Positions 47,546 to 57,185 of a stretch of 64,000 bases of DNA are shown here, piece after piece. The notes under the pieces were generated by a model, which saw only the letters and a list, made by a program, of their open reading frames with translations, made no database searches and had not been told where the DNA came from. The position numbers and the translations under genes are program-made. Origin of the DNA: Richelia sp. SL_2_1 (GTDB lineage: Bacteria > Cyanobacteriota > Cyanobacteriia > Cyanobacteriales > Nostocaceae); NCBI GenBank assembly GCA_012033205.1, contig JAAUSO010000016.1, positions 1-64,000 on the forward strand, written 5' to 3'. The first letter of the stretch is position 1; each line of letters starts with the position of its first letter.

Positions 47546-47809
47546 ATGTATATATTATCAAACCGAAAATCTGTAATAGGGTTAATAATCGGATGTTTGG
47601 TGCTTAGTATCTGTGTTGTTTTCAGCGTCACTTTGGGTGCGGCAAAAATTCCTCTGGATACGATTTATCAATCATTTCTGTCTTTCGATGCTTCCAGAGA
47701 ACATTTAATCATTCATACTGTGAGATTACCGCGATCGCTATTAGCAATCTTAGTCGGTGGATCAATATTTTGCCATCTTTTAGATCAAGGCATAACCATC
47801 GCTTTCTGA
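47546..47809 (+). pseudogene. FecCD-type permease, N-terminal fragment
   Basis: The first 75 codons or so are a normal FecCD start: a membrane helix, VTLGAAKIPLDTIYQSF, and HTVRLPRSLLAILVGGS. The usual continuation of the second helix (a G-rich, MQG-containing segment) is missing; a short unrelated tail leads to a stop at 47809. A functional permease needs about 330 aa, so this is a truncated gene, probably left by a deletion. It faces the binding-protein gene at 47879. Confidence 0.85.
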
Positions 47810-47878
47810 TACTTTTAAGTTTTTAAAATCCAAAATGTGCTGTTGTCTAAGGGGAACATCTTGCTCCCCCTTTATTGA

Positions 47879-48877
47879 TTATAGTGGTAAATATTTGAAC
47901 AGATCATCTAAAACTAGATTTGCACCAATCATTCCCCAGGAACTAATCCAGGTATCGCTAGAAACTTTATAAACCCGCTCTTCCCGTACAGCTTCTAATT
48001 TCGACCGCAACGGGTGATTGGTAAATTGTTTCAACTTGGATGGATTATGTTCTCCTAGAATCAAAAAAATTACATCACCTTCCAATTGTGGAATTAGTTC
48101 TAAGGAAATATTTTCGCTATTTTTATCTTTATCTTGATAGTTCGGACGAGGTAAGCCAATTTCTTTAATAATTGAACCAGCAAAAGAATCATTCATGTAA
48201 ATACGAGTATAGTTATTCCAAAAATTCACCAAAGATACTTGAGTTTCAGAAAGGTTATTACCCATTTTTTGACGTAAAGTATTTATCCTTTGCTCGTAAG
48301 AAAGCAGCAATTTTTCTGCTTTTTCCGTTTCACCTAGTGCTTGGGCAAATTTTGTTAGCCATTCTTTCCAACTCTTATCTCCATCAGCCAAAACTGTTGG
48401 TGCAATTTGAGATAACTGCTGATATAAATCGGCATCCCAATTAAGTCCTAAAATTAAATCGGGTTTAAGATATAAAATTTTTTCTAAATTGGCACTACCA
48501 TTAACTCCAACTTTCTGGATTTCTTCAGTCTTTGATTGCAGATAATTCGGATATTGATCGTAGAGTAAGGTGGTGGCTGCAATTGGTTTTATTCCTAAAG
48601 CCAAAACATGATCTAATCCACCTAAGACAACTACTCGTTTGGGATTTAGTGGTACTTTAGTTTCACCCATAGCGTGTTTCACAACTCGCGTTTGGGAAGT
48701 TGTATTCTGAGTATTTGAACTGAAATTTCCAGTAGTATTTATTCCACAGCCGATGACAATTAAAGCTGTGAGGATACTAAATAAAAATAACTTAATTTGA
48801 CGTGAATCAAAAATGTAAGTAAATAAACTCCGCGTGACTCCGCGTTTACCTTTGCGTCCCTTTGCGTTAAAAAACAT
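47879..48877 (-). CDS. Fe-siderophore ABC transporter binding protein, repeat-derived N-terminus
   Basis: A 332-aa FecB/BtuF-type binding protein with a lipoprotein signal (LTALIVIGC). Family blocks are KRVVVLGGLDHVLALGIKP, KILYLKPDLILGL and SDTWISSWGMIGANLVLDDL. The first 18 codons (MFFNAKGRKGKRGVTRS) are read from the dispersed repeat also found at 3016 and 12167, so the repeat supplies the only ATG; no later in-frame start precedes the signal helix. It should bind a ferric siderophore in the periplasm. Its permease partner next door is truncated. Confidence 0.85.
   Translation of the reverse strand: MFFNAKGRKGKRGVTRSLFTYIFDSRQIKLFLFSILTALIVIGCGINTTGNFSSNTQNTTSQTRVVKHAMGETKVPLNPKRVVVLGGLDHVLALGIKPIAATTLLYDQYPNYLQSKTEEIQKVGVNGSANLEKILYLKPDLILGLNWDADLYQQLSQIAPTVLADGDKSWKEWLTKFAQALGETEKAEKLLLSYEQRINTLRQKMGNNLSETQVSLVNFWNNYTRIYMNDSFAGSIIKEIGLPRPNYQDKDKNSENISLELIPQLEGDVIFLILGEHNPSKLKQFTNHPLRSKLEAVREERVYKVSSDTWISSWGMIGANLVLDDLFKYLPL
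48800..48877 (-). repeat. GCGCAAAGG/ACGCGGAG dispersed repeat inside a gene start
   Basis: Minus-strand sequence ATGTTTTTTAACGCAAAGG, GACGCAAAGGTAAACGCGGA, GTCACGCGGAG matches the copies at 3016 and 12167. Confidence 0.75.
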
Positions 48878-48941
48878 AATATAGCTACTACTAATAATTA
48901 AACTTTCAATAAATTTGTAATTTTAAATTGTGGAGTTTCAG

Positions 48942-49175
48942 CTAATTCAGTATTACAACATTCACCATAAATACCAGCCTTAAAAATAATTCTACATCTT
49001 CATTAATAGCTACTTTTAAATGTTTGAATTTATCAGAAAGGGCTTTTGTATCTAAGGGGTCAGATGCCCAAGGTGGAGGAAACTCTATTAAGACATAATA
49101 TCGGCGATTTAATGCACAGCCAATCGGGTCTTCTTTTACTTCACAAGATTCTTCTGCACAGAAAAAATTGTTCAT
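48942..49175 (-). pseudogene. Sucrase/ferredoxin-like protein, N-terminal fragment
   Basis: 77 codons resemble the beginning of the sucrase/ferredoxin-like family (FFCAEESCEVKEDPIGCALN, YYVLIEFPPPWASDPLDT), whose members are about 300 aa with a thioredoxin-like ferredoxin part. Here the frame ends after residue 77, losing the Fe-S region. These genes often sit in siderophore clusters, so this looks like a relic. Confidence 0.65.
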
Positions 49176-49202
49176 AATCTCAAAAATTAAATATTATTTA
49201 TA

Positions 49203-50525
49203 TCAATCATCTTCAGTATCATAATCTGGTACAATAGTTTCCACATTCCGCAGTTGTGGAAAAAAATATCCGCTCAAACCAATTAACAATAAACTAACAG
49301 AAGAAACTACATATAAAATTGCCATTCCCGCACCTTTTCCACTACCAAATACATTACTGAATAAAGGAACAAGATTACCTCCTGGCATCATAGCAGGTTC
49401 AAAAACATGGTCGGCAAGCAAAGCAGCAATAAAAACCGCGATCGCCGAAACAATCTGTTGCATAATAGACTCGGTAGCAAAGACTCGTCCTTGTATATCC
49501 GGTTTAACTTTACTCAGTAATATAGCCCTTGAAGAACTTGTCAACATGGGAAAATTGAGAGAGGAACAAAATTGAGCGGGTAGCCAAATCATTAATCCTT
49601 GTCCCAAAGCAAATATCGTTTTACTGACTCCAGCACCCATCATTCCCAAAAGAAAGCCATTAATCCGCCGTTTGGAACCACCCCAAATACTCAAAAGCAC
49701 AGTTCCTGTTACTCCTCCTAATCCAGCAGCAGAGGAAATAGTACCTAATATCCTGGTGTCATTATTGGTACGTGCCAAAATCATCGGTGAGTGTAAGGTT
49801 GCACCGATGTCATGAGCAAACCAAAATAAAGAACCAACGACTACCATCGCTAAAAGGCTGGGATTTCTGATCAGATAGCGAAAACCAAAGATAATTTGTT
49901 GCCAAATCCCAGTACTTTCCTCAGATTGAGTTGTTATTTTTGGTTGAGGAATACGTACCTTCAAAATGGTCGCGATCGCGATTGTAAAGGTAATAAAATC
50001 AATTAATAAAATGCCACCCAAACTTACTATGTAATATAAAAAACCTGCCAATGCTGGGGCGATGATGATTGAACTATAATGAATTGCAGAATTCATGCTA
50101 GTAGCCCTTTGGTAATGTTGTTTGGGTACTAGCATGGAAATTGAGGACGAATAAGCTAATGCTTGAACTTCGCTAAATGCTCCATTTACCGCACCAGTTG
50201 CGTAAATATGCCATATTTGTAAGTGGTCAGTAAAATAGAAATAGCCGATAATTATAGTAGATATTGCCGCTACACAATCAGCAATTATCAACAAAAATTT
50301 CCGGTTTATACGGTCTACAATTAATCCCGATACCAAGGTAATGAAAATACTTGGAATTAATTCAAAAAAACTCAATAAAGCGATTGTAGTTACCTGATTT
50401 GTCAGTTCCCATGCCCAAATTTTGATCGCAAAATAGGTCATGGAACTACCAATATTTGATATTAACTGACCAAACCAAATGATTATGAAAGGACGCAGGT
50501 GGTGAGGATTTTTTTGTTTTGTCAT
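49203..50525 (-). CDS. MFS transporter (siderophore-export type)
   Basis: A 440-aa major facilitator with about twelve hydrophobic helices. The pattern LRPFIIIWFGQLISNIGSSMTYFAIKIW near the start, VSGLIVDRINRKFLLI and the GRVFATESIMQQIVS segment place it in the EntS-like MFS group that exports siderophores or drugs. It lies between two siderophore binding-protein genes on the same strand, with eight bases to the upstream one, so it is probably part of the same operon. Confidence 0.85.
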   Translation of the reverse strand: MTKQKNPHHLRPFIIIWFGQLISNIGSSMTYFAIKIWAWELTNQVTTIALLSFFELIPSIFITLVSGLIVDRINRKFLLIIADCVAAISTIIIGYFYFTDHLQIWHIYATGAVNGAFSEVQALAYSSSISMLVPKQHYQRATSMNSAIHYSSIIIAPALAGFLYYIVSLGGILLIDFITFTIAIATILKVRIPQPKITTQSEESTGIWQQIIFGFRYLIRNPSLLAMVVVGSLFWFAHDIGATLHSPMILARTNNDTRILGTISSAAGLGGVTGTVLLSIWGGSKRRINGFLLGMMGAGVSKTIFALGQGLMIWLPAQFCSSLNFPMLTSSSRAILLSKVKPDIQGRVFATESIMQQIVSAIAVFIAALLADHVFEPAMMPGGNLVPLFSNVFGSGKGAGMAILYVVSSVSLLLIGLSGYFFPQLRNVETIVPDYDTEDD

Positions 50526-50533
50526 GGAAATAA

Positions 50534-51538
50534 TTATGGCGTTTCATTTTTGAGATTTTTATTATTCAATAAATATTTTTCTAAATCATCTAAAATGGCA
50601 TTTGCTGAGAGAATATTACCAAATATCCAGTAACTTGAATCAACAGTATATACTTGGTTATTTTGTACAACATTCAGCTTTTGCCATAAAGCACTATTTT
50701 GGTATTTCTGGAAGTTTTCTTCTGCTTTATAGTCTAATGCTGCAAATAAAATATCTGCATCAAATAAATCTATACGTTCTAAACTTACTGATACATAAGG
50801 ATAGTCTGAAGTAGTATTAATTTGACTTTGTTTTTCTGGAATAGATAGTCCCACTTCTGAAATAACGCTGACGGGAAATGAAAATTTGTTGCGAAATTCT
50901 GGGATTCCTCCGGGTGCATAAAAGCGGCTGACAGTAACTGTTTTTAGATTATCTTTATTATTCAACTTTTTCCGTAATACTTCTATCCGTTGTCGATATT
51001 CATCTAATAATTGTTGTACTTGTTTACTTTTACCTGTGATTTCACCAATACGCACTAAAGCATCTTTCCAACCAGCTTGGACATAATCAATTGCAACTGT
51101 GGGAGCAATATTAGAAAGTGATTTATAATTTTGTTCTACACCAAAAGAAAAACCTAGGATTAAATCTGGTTTTAACTGCACTATTTTTTCTAAATTTGGC
51201 TGAGCTACTTTCCCTAGAGTCGCTATATCTTTGGCTTTGTTGGTAAATTTTTGTCTTTTACTACCTGTTAACGGTGGCTCTGGTGCTGCTACTACTTTTA
51301 AATCCAGTGCTAGTAATATTTCCATCATGTTCTCATCTAAAGCGATGATACGTTGAGGACTAAGAGGAATGCAAGCTTGTCCTAAATCATGCTTCACTAC
51401 TCTACACTCAGATGTAACTGAATTAGTTTTTGAAGTTTGACTTTTTTGAGGTGAATAATTATTGCAACCTGTAACTATGGTAAATGTAATGATTGTTAAT
51501 AAGAATAATTTTATAAGTTTGGATGGTGGTTTTGTCAT
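50534..51538 (-). CDS. Fe-siderophore ABC transporter binding protein
   Basis: A 334-aa FecB-type protein. Lipoprotein signal ends FTIVTGC. Family blocks include RIIALDENMMEILLALDLKV, KIVQLKPDLILGFSFG and a C-terminal VDSSYWIFGNILSANAILDDL. It should deliver a ferric siderophore taken in by the TonB receptor encoded just upstream (200 bases away) to an ABC permease, possibly the FecCD/FecE pair at 60-62 kb. Confidence 0.9.
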   Translation of the reverse strand: MTKPPSKLIKLFLLTIITFTIVTGCNNYSPQKSQTSKTNSVTSECRVVKHDLGQACIPLSPQRIIALDENMMEILLALDLKVVAAPEPPLTGSKRQKFTNKAKDIATLGKVAQPNLEKIVQLKPDLILGFSFGVEQNYKSLSNIAPTVAIDYVQAGWKDALVRIGEITGKSKQVQQLLDEYRQRIEVLRKKLNNKDNLKTVTVSRFYAPGGIPEFRNKFSFPVSVISEVGLSIPEKQSQINTTSDYPYVSVSLERIDLFDADILFAALDYKAEENFQKYQNSALWQKLNVVQNNQVYTVDSSYWIFGNILSANAILDDLEKYLLNNKNLKNETP

Positions 51539-51688
51539 TAGTTAAAAAGAGGAAATAGGGAATAGAGAATATTAGAAATAAATAATTTTAGTTTTGGTAA
51601 ATTATTTAGTGGTGAAGGATATTAAATATTGTATATTTAGCTTTACAACTTAATATAATTAACTAGAGGTAAAGCCTCTAAAACTGAA

Positions 51689-51709
51689 TTCCCAGGTTGA
51701 ACCTGGGAA
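51689..51709. terminator. Perfect hairpin between receptor and binding-protein genes
   Basis: TTCCCAGGTT and AACCTGGGAA pair perfectly around one base, preceded by a second small hairpin (AGAGG...CCTCT, 51665-51679). It may reduce read-through from the receptor gene into the following genes. A relative (CAGGCTGAGCCTGGGAATT) occurs at about 58938. Confidence 0.6.
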
Positions 51710-51738
51710 CTAGAAAAATTACCAATTACCAATTATAT

Positions 51739-54561
51739 TTACCAACTCCAACGATAATTTAAAGTAAAAGTTCGACCCCTTGAAGCTATAGCAAAAGCAG
51801 GGTCAAAGCCAAAGTTAAGTTGATTGCTAATATTGAAGTATTGGTTATTCAGCAAGTTCCGAACGCCCAAACTGAGGCTACCATTACCAAGTTTCAAACT
51901 GCTAACTAAATCCATCAGTAAATAACTATCTATACCAATCGGGTCAACTTCTGCATCAAAAGCGCGGTCTCTACTTCCAACATATAATGCTTGCAGACGG
52001 TTACTCCATCCTGGTAAAGTTTCATTTTCCAAATATGCTGTTAGTTTTAAAGGTGAAACTTCATAACCAGTAATGGCAACAAATCCACTTTCTTCTGATT
52101 CTTCCCGTTCTCCTTCACTCCAAGTCAATGTACTTCCCAATTTCCATTTGTCGCTTGGTTGCCAATCTACTGCTAATTCAATTCCATAATTACGCTGGGG
52201 AGAACGTAAAATACTAAAACGACCAGTGTTAAAGTCTTCAAATCGTATTGATGATCCTAAAGCTGAATAACTGTAAAATCCTGCTAGAGAAGCTTGAAAA
52301 TTGTTCCACCGTCCGCGAATTCCCAATTCGTAACTATCAACTTTTTGTGGTGCTGATAGTTCCACATCTTCAACAAAATTGAAACCTTCTTGGGGACTTT
52401 GTACAATACGGGAAATATTCGGAAGCGAAAATCCTTGAGCAAAGTTAGCAAATACACTTACTTCTGGAGTCGCTTTATAAACTACACCAGCATTAAATAC
52501 CACATCATCTAAATTTTTCTCCCCACCTTGAGCAGATGCTCCATTTCTTCCATCCACCCAGTTATCGATTACCGATACATTGAAATTTTCGTAACGAACT
52601 CCACCACTAAGAGATAAACGTTCGCTTGCATCCCACTTTAACTGAGAGAATAAACCTAAGTTTTCGATATCGAAAGGTGCAATCCGAATTGATGAACCAA
52701 TTTTTCGCGCTCTTATACCACCACTATTGTCAAATTCATCAGCATCAAATACATCAAAATTACCTTCGCTCTCTTCATTAGAATAATCTGCACCCCATAG
52801 CAAACTCAAATTATTAGATAAAGATGTATCCAACTGCAAACGTCCACCAAATCTTTCTGCACTCACCACCGAACGACCAATACCTAAGGGACTTTCGGGG
52901 CTAAATATACGGTTATCGAAAAGACTAGAAGCTGTTTTTGTTTGACGGTAATAAGCTTGTGCTTTGAAGGAGCTGTTGAGAATATCGTTGTGACTGTAGT
53001 CGAGACTAATTACAGTTCCTCGGTTAAAAGGGTCGGCAGAATCAATAAAATCAATTGGTGTATCTAGAAAACGTGCTTTTTGGATATCTTCTCCAGGAGT
53101 CTCATCTAACTGTCCCTCTTGACTTTGAGAATCATTAAAATGGTTTGCACTAATTTGCAATCGCTGTTGCGAACCTAAATCAAAACCTAGCTTACCAAAA
53201 ACGTTGATAGAAGCACTATCTGCTTCCGAGTCAGCAAACAAAGGAATGCGATCGCCTTCTGCATCAAATGGAGTTCCAAAGCTATCACGGGTCAAAGAAG
53301 CAACAAAATCAACATCACCTTGCTTACCAGAAATCCCGTAGTTAATAAAGTTGCCAAAGCTACCAGATTTGAAGTTACCAACAGAACGTACTCCAATTTC
53401 TGCTTCTGATAAAACCCTATCTTGGTTTGGCCTACGAGTGATAATATTAATTACCCCACCTGCGGCTCCATCACCATAAGTAGCACTTGGTCCCCTAATT
53501 ACTTCTATTCGCTCAATTGCCGCAGTATCAATCCGACGTAAATTTGCAACTGAAGTATCATTATCGATATTCGAGGTAATTGGTACCCCATCTACCAATA
53601 CTAAAGGTGGTCTTCCTCGCAAAGTCTGAGTAAAACTTTGTTGTGATTCAGAACTTGGACCTAAACCAGGAACTGTATTAGCAAGTATCGATGTTAGATC
53701 GCGATTAACAGTAGTTTGCTCCTCAATTTGTTCGCGGGTTATTACCGTCACCGAACGTGGTACATTTTGAACATCTTCTTCAGTACGTGTCGCACTCACT
53801 ATCAATTCAATTGGCTTATCATTATCTGTTGTTGGTTGTGCTGGTTTTTTTGATGGAGTTTCACTTGTAGTAGGCTTCTCTTCTTCTGGTTTTGGTGTTG
53901 GGGTTTGTGCGGTAGAAGCAGTAGGTGCTAACCCAAAAATCAAACCTTCTCCACTATCAAATAATTCAATTTTTGGTAATCCTGTTTCACCCTTGACTGC
54001 AATCCTGACGGTATTCGCATTCAAATTAGTTACTCTAATTTCAGTAATTCCCTCTAGTGGTTTTTCTTGAGTAAATTTAAACGCATCTCCGGTGGCTTGT
54101 TGCAGTTGAGCATTAGGAATATCGGCAATAAAATCATTACCACTGCTGCGATTTACTACCTGTAGCTGTCTTGCTTGAGGTGTCTGTAAGATTATTTCTA
54201 AGCCTTTATCTGTAGAATTCGTCTTAACTCCGGTAATTGGTACAATACTCACTTGAGAAGGAGTTGGAGTTTGCACCAACATTTGAGCGCTAGTTGCAGG
54301 AAGTTCGATTTCGCTAAGTTGGAGAATATTTTTACCTGTTTCACCCAACTTTATCCTTTTTTCCGAACTTGCTCTTGGCAATTGGAAATTTCGGCGTATC
54401 CGAGAACCCAAAGATTTATGATCTGTAACAGTAATCTTTTTACGTACTCCAGATTTACTGATTCTATCTTCTTGTAATTCTTCACTTTTCGCAGGAGTAG
54501 CAATTAGAAAAACAATCGCACTTGTCAGCAGCAGGCTTTGAAACAATTTATCTGACTTCAT
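51739..54561 (-). CDS. TonB-dependent siderophore receptor with N-terminal AMIN domain
   Basis: A 940-aa outer-membrane receptor. Signal peptide (about 1-26), an AMIN domain at about 104-212, a Pro/Thr-rich linker, the TonB box IELIVSATR (251-259), the plug (VTVITREQIEEQ, RIEVIRGPSATYGDGAAGGVINIITRRP) and a 22-strand barrel ending in a C-terminal aromatic residue (YRWSW). AMIN-receptor fusions are typical of cyanobacteria; AMIN domains bind cell-wall polymer. The plug and barrel fit catecholate/hydroxamate siderophore receptors. A PchR-like regulator gene is 180 bases upstream. Confidence 0.92.
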   Translation of the reverse strand: MKSDKLFQSLLLTSAIVFLIATPAKSEELQEDRISKSGVRKKITVTDHKSLGSRIRRNFQLPRASSEKRIKLGETGKNILQLSEIELPATSAQMLVQTPTPSQVSIVPITGVKTNSTDKGLEIILQTPQARQLQVVNRSSGNDFIADIPNAQLQQATGDAFKFTQEKPLEGITEIRVTNLNANTVRIAVKGETGLPKIELFDSGEGLIFGLAPTASTAQTPTPKPEEEKPTTSETPSKKPAQPTTDNDKPIELIVSATRTEEDVQNVPRSVTVITREQIEEQTTVNRDLTSILANTVPGLGPSSESQQSFTQTLRGRPPLVLVDGVPITSNIDNDTSVANLRRIDTAAIERIEVIRGPSATYGDGAAGGVINIITRRPNQDRVLSEAEIGVRSVGNFKSGSFGNFINYGISGKQGDVDFVASLTRDSFGTPFDAEGDRIPLFADSEADSASINVFGKLGFDLGSQQRLQISANHFNDSQSQEGQLDETPGEDIQKARFLDTPIDFIDSADPFNRGTVISLDYSHNDILNSSFKAQAYYRQTKTASSLFDNRIFSPESPLGIGRSVVSAERFGGRLQLDTSLSNNLSLLWGADYSNEESEGNFDVFDADEFDNSGGIRARKIGSSIRIAPFDIENLGLFSQLKWDASERLSLSGGVRYENFNVSVIDNWVDGRNGASAQGGEKNLDDVVFNAGVVYKATPEVSVFANFAQGFSLPNISRIVQSPQEGFNFVEDVELSAPQKVDSYELGIRGRWNNFQASLAGFYSYSALGSSIRFEDFNTGRFSILRSPQRNYGIELAVDWQPSDKWKLGSTLTWSEGEREESEESGFVAITGYEVSPLKLTAYLENETLPGWSNRLQALYVGSRDRAFDAEVDPIGIDSYLLMDLVSSLKLGNGSLSLGVRNLLNNQYFNISNQLNFGFDPAFAIASRGRTFTLNYRWSW

Positions 54562-54658
54562 CTATCTCCCCACATTAAATAATAATACTTGCCTGTAACC
54601 GAAGCCACCCGACGATTGATGCTCAAACAATTTTTTGGACTGCAAACTACGGTCTTAT

Positions 54659-54673
54659 TAATAACTATTATCA
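54659..54673. promoter_or_regulatory. Fur/Zur-type box upstream of TonB receptor
   Basis: TAATAACTATTATCA matches TGATAATnATTATCA at 12 of 14 positions, about 98 bases before the receptor start. In an iron-transport context Fur is the more likely ligand. Confidence 0.55.
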
Positions 54674-54740
54674 GTAATCTTACGGGAAGTAAGAAAAAAA
54701 AGAAGCCCAGTATGTTCTCAAGACGGAATTTAATCGTTCC

Positions 54741-55742
54741 CTAAACGGAATTTTTTCGGGAATAAACGCTAGGATTAGCACCAAGTTTTTTGCTAAAAGC
54801 CCTCACAAAAGCGCTGCGGCTAGCATAGCCCACGGTTTGTGCAACTTGATTTACCGTGAGCTTGGTTTCTAGCAATAATTCTTTGGCTCGTTCCATGCGA
54901 TAATCGTGTAAATAACCAAATACAGTTGTACCAAATACTTCCTGAAAGCCTTTTTTAAGAGTGCAATCATTGAGATTTACTTGCCGCGCTAGTGTCAATA
55001 ATGACGGTGGATTGCTAAAATTCTTAATGATAATATCTCTCGCTTGGTAAATACTATCGATTTGTTCAGGCTTGAGATTCGTATTTGACTTTAACGGCTT
55101 AGAATCTTGCAAATCTTCCAAACGTAGCGCCATTAATTCTAATACTTTGCCTTCTAAATAAAGCTGTCTTGTTAAACCTTGATAAGGACAAGTTAAAATT
55201 TGCCGCAAAATAGTTTGCATTTGCGGTGTTGTCCTACCAACTTGAAAATAATTTGTATCGCTATTTGTTTTGTCAATAATATTTCGGAAATTGTCAGGTA
55301 ATTTATCGTTAGGAGACAAGACCAAACTTTCAAACAATGAATATTCGATATGAATATCTAATTTTAAAATTCTTTCCTGTGCCTGCCATTCCTTTGTGTT
55401 ACCTTCATCTGCATATGTATCTAAGTCAAGTGATATAAAATTTTGTCCTGAGTTTATATTGATACCACAACCATGACCAAAAATACTAAAACCTAATTCT
55501 AAACAAGTACAAGATTGAGTTGGGGAAGTTTCAATAACTAAGTTTTCTTGCAATTTGTAATCTTCTATCAAAAGAGAGATTCCTGGACGCAAATGAAACC
55601 AACGTCTCTTACCATGACTGATTCCTTTGGGGTCATGCAGTTGAAATTCGTAAGTTTTTGGTTGAAAACGGCTTTGATTATCTAGTGAATTTAAAGGCAA
55701 TAAGCGATCGCAATCTGCTGATTCTTTTATGAGAAGGGTCAT
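54741..55742 (-). CDS. AraC family regulator (PchR-like)
   Basis: A 333-aa regulator. The C-terminal ~100 residues are an AraC double helix-turn-helix (LTLARQVNLNDCTLKKGFQEVFG and VNQVAQTVGYASRSAFVRAFSKKLG). The N-terminal 230 residues fit the PchR type, which senses iron-siderophores and activates uptake genes. It sits directly upstream of the receptor gene, on the same strand, and probably controls it. Confidence 0.9.
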   Translation of the reverse strand: MTLLIKESADCDRLLPLNSLDNQSRFQPKTYEFQLHDPKGISHGKRRWFHLRPGISLLIEDYKLQENLVIETSPTQSCTCLELGFSIFGHGCGININSGQNFISLDLDTYADEGNTKEWQAQERILKLDIHIEYSLFESLVLSPNDKLPDNFRNIIDKTNSDTNYFQVGRTTPQMQTILRQILTCPYQGLTRQLYLEGKVLELMALRLEDLQDSKPLKSNTNLKPEQIDSIYQARDIIIKNFSNPPSLLTLARQVNLNDCTLKKGFQEVFGTTVFGYLHDYRMERAKELLLETKLTVNQVAQTVGYASRSAFVRAFSKKLGANPSVYSRKNSV

Positions 55743-56185
55743 GTCAATTTTGGATTTTAAATTAAAATTTTCAAAGGCAGATGAGAAATAATACCATTAA
55801 TTTGGATCTGAAATGAGTATCGTGAGTTACAGATATTGTTTCAGGAAAGCAGGACAATCTGTATAAATTCGAGCAATGCTGAGGTTTCTTCTTCATCTGG
55901 AGGCAGATCGACAATTAGTTAAGTCAGTTTTTTTAGAGACCGCAAATCAAAGCTGGCCACCAAAATCATCATGTTGATCAAGTTGAACAATTATGGCACT
56001 ATGCTAATGGGACTCCGATGATTAGTTTAACTCTGGATAAATTAATGCCAAGAATCTATCCTGAAATTCTAGAAGCAGATACAAAGATAATTGATTAAAT
56101 CTTTTATGTATGTATTGAGAATTATTGTAATTGTATATTTTTGTCGTATTATTAATAAATATTTTCAATATACAGCAAACATAAA
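55743..56185. other. Gap with gene remnants
   Basis: Two short protein-like stretches are visible: a minus-strand C-terminus (LPPDEEETSALLEFIQIVLLS, about 55846-55918) and a plus-strand one (55937-56098). Neither has a start. No intact gene. Confidence 0.5.
55937..56098 (+). pseudogene. Remnant of an unidentified gene
   Basis: 53 open codons between stops, with the protein-like end DQVEQLWHYANGTPMISLTL and MPRIYPEILEADTKIID. No start or upstream part remains; the family is not recognised. Confidence 0.35.
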
Positions 56186-56932
56186 ATGTTGAAATCGCTA
56201 CAATCGAAGTATCATGCCCTTGTAAGTGGATCTATTATCGCTGCGATCGCGCTTCTGGCTGGATGTAATTCTACTCCTAGTGAGACAATAAGTGGTGACA
56301 CAAAAGCACCTGAAACCACTGCTCAACCTGTTGCAAGTGAGGAAAAAATCAGTGAGGGAGAAAAAGCCAATGCAGATTTTCAGGATAAACTTAGTGGTCA
56401 AGCCCTTCTGAATGCTTTAAAACAAGGGGGTCATGTAATTTATTTTCGCCATGCCCAAACTGAAAAAGACTATGCTGACCAAGTAAAAGCAGTGATGGGT
56501 GATTGTTCAACTCAACGGATGCTAAGTGAAGCGGGATGGAAACAAGCTAAAGCTATTGGGGAAGGGTTTCGCAAGTATACCATTCCTTTTGATAAAGTGA
56601 TTTCCAGTCAGTATTGTCGGGCTTGGCAGACCGCAGACTTAGCTTTTGGTAAATACGAGAAAAATGCTGACCTCAACTTTCCCAAAGCAGAAGACTATAC
56701 ACCTGAACAAACGGCTCAGATGAAAGCTCAGTTAACACCGATGTTAACGGCTGTACCGGCAAAAGCGACTAATACTGTAATTGTCGGTCATGATGACTTG
56801 TTTGAAGCCGCAACAGGGATTTATCCAGATCCACAGGGTATGGCTTATGTTGTGAAGCCTGATGGTAAAGGTGCTTTCGAGTTGATTGCCAATATGCTTC
56901 CTGAAGAATGGGTAAAATTAGCAGATAAATAA
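56186..56932 (+). CDS. Histidine phosphatase family lipoprotein
   Basis: A 248-aa protein. Lipobox ALLAGC with Cys27, then an Ala/Glu-rich linker. The histidine phosphatase core starts with HVIYFRHAQTEKD (83-95), holding the RH of the catalytic motif (Arg88, His89; the usual RHG reads RHA), and has the second catalytic His in VIVGHDDLFEAA. A phosphohistidine mechanism is expected, acting outside the plasma membrane on an unknown phosphate ester. It stands alone between iron genes. Confidence 0.85.
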   Translation: MLKSLQSKYHALVSGSIIAAIALLAGCNSTPSETISGDTKAPETTAQPVASEEKISEGEKANADFQDKLSGQALLNALKQGGHVIYFRHAQTEKDYADQVKAVMGDCSTQRMLSEAGWKQAKAIGEGFRKYTIPFDKVISSQYCRAWQTADLAFGKYEKNADLNFPKAEDYTPEQTAQMKAQLTPMLTAVPAKATNTVIVGHDDLFEAATGIYPDPQGMAYVVKPDGKGAFELIANMLPEEWVKLADK

Positions 56933-57017
56933 ATACCAAATACGCCATCCCGTTAGGGGAAGTGAGCTACGATGAGATTAACCTACAATCATCACTTTGA
57001 CAAGCGAGCATGACCAC

Positions 57018-57080
57018 AGAAGTCGGGTTGTTAGGATAAGTCTCATAGCATCAGACAAACCTGATAAAAACCCGACTTTT
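57018..57080. repeat. Palindromic interspersed element, copy 9
   Basis: Arms slightly diverged (GGGTTGTT, CCCGACTTTT). Preceded at 56956 by GGGGAAGTGAGCTACGA, the same module that precedes copy 6. Confidence 0.75.
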
Positions 57081-57185
57081 CACCAATCGGATGCGGCTAT
57101 TAGACATTTCCGAAAAAGAATGTAGAGACGCTCATTGTATCGCCTCTCTACAAGGATTTCGATTGACGCATATTTAATTTCCGAA

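Noticed and set aside
51739-54561. Reading the AMIN segment of the TonB receptor as a separate fused gene artefact
   Set aside because: AMIN domains before the plug are common in cyanobacterial receptors and the linker is a normal Pro/Thr-rich one, so this is a regular architecture.
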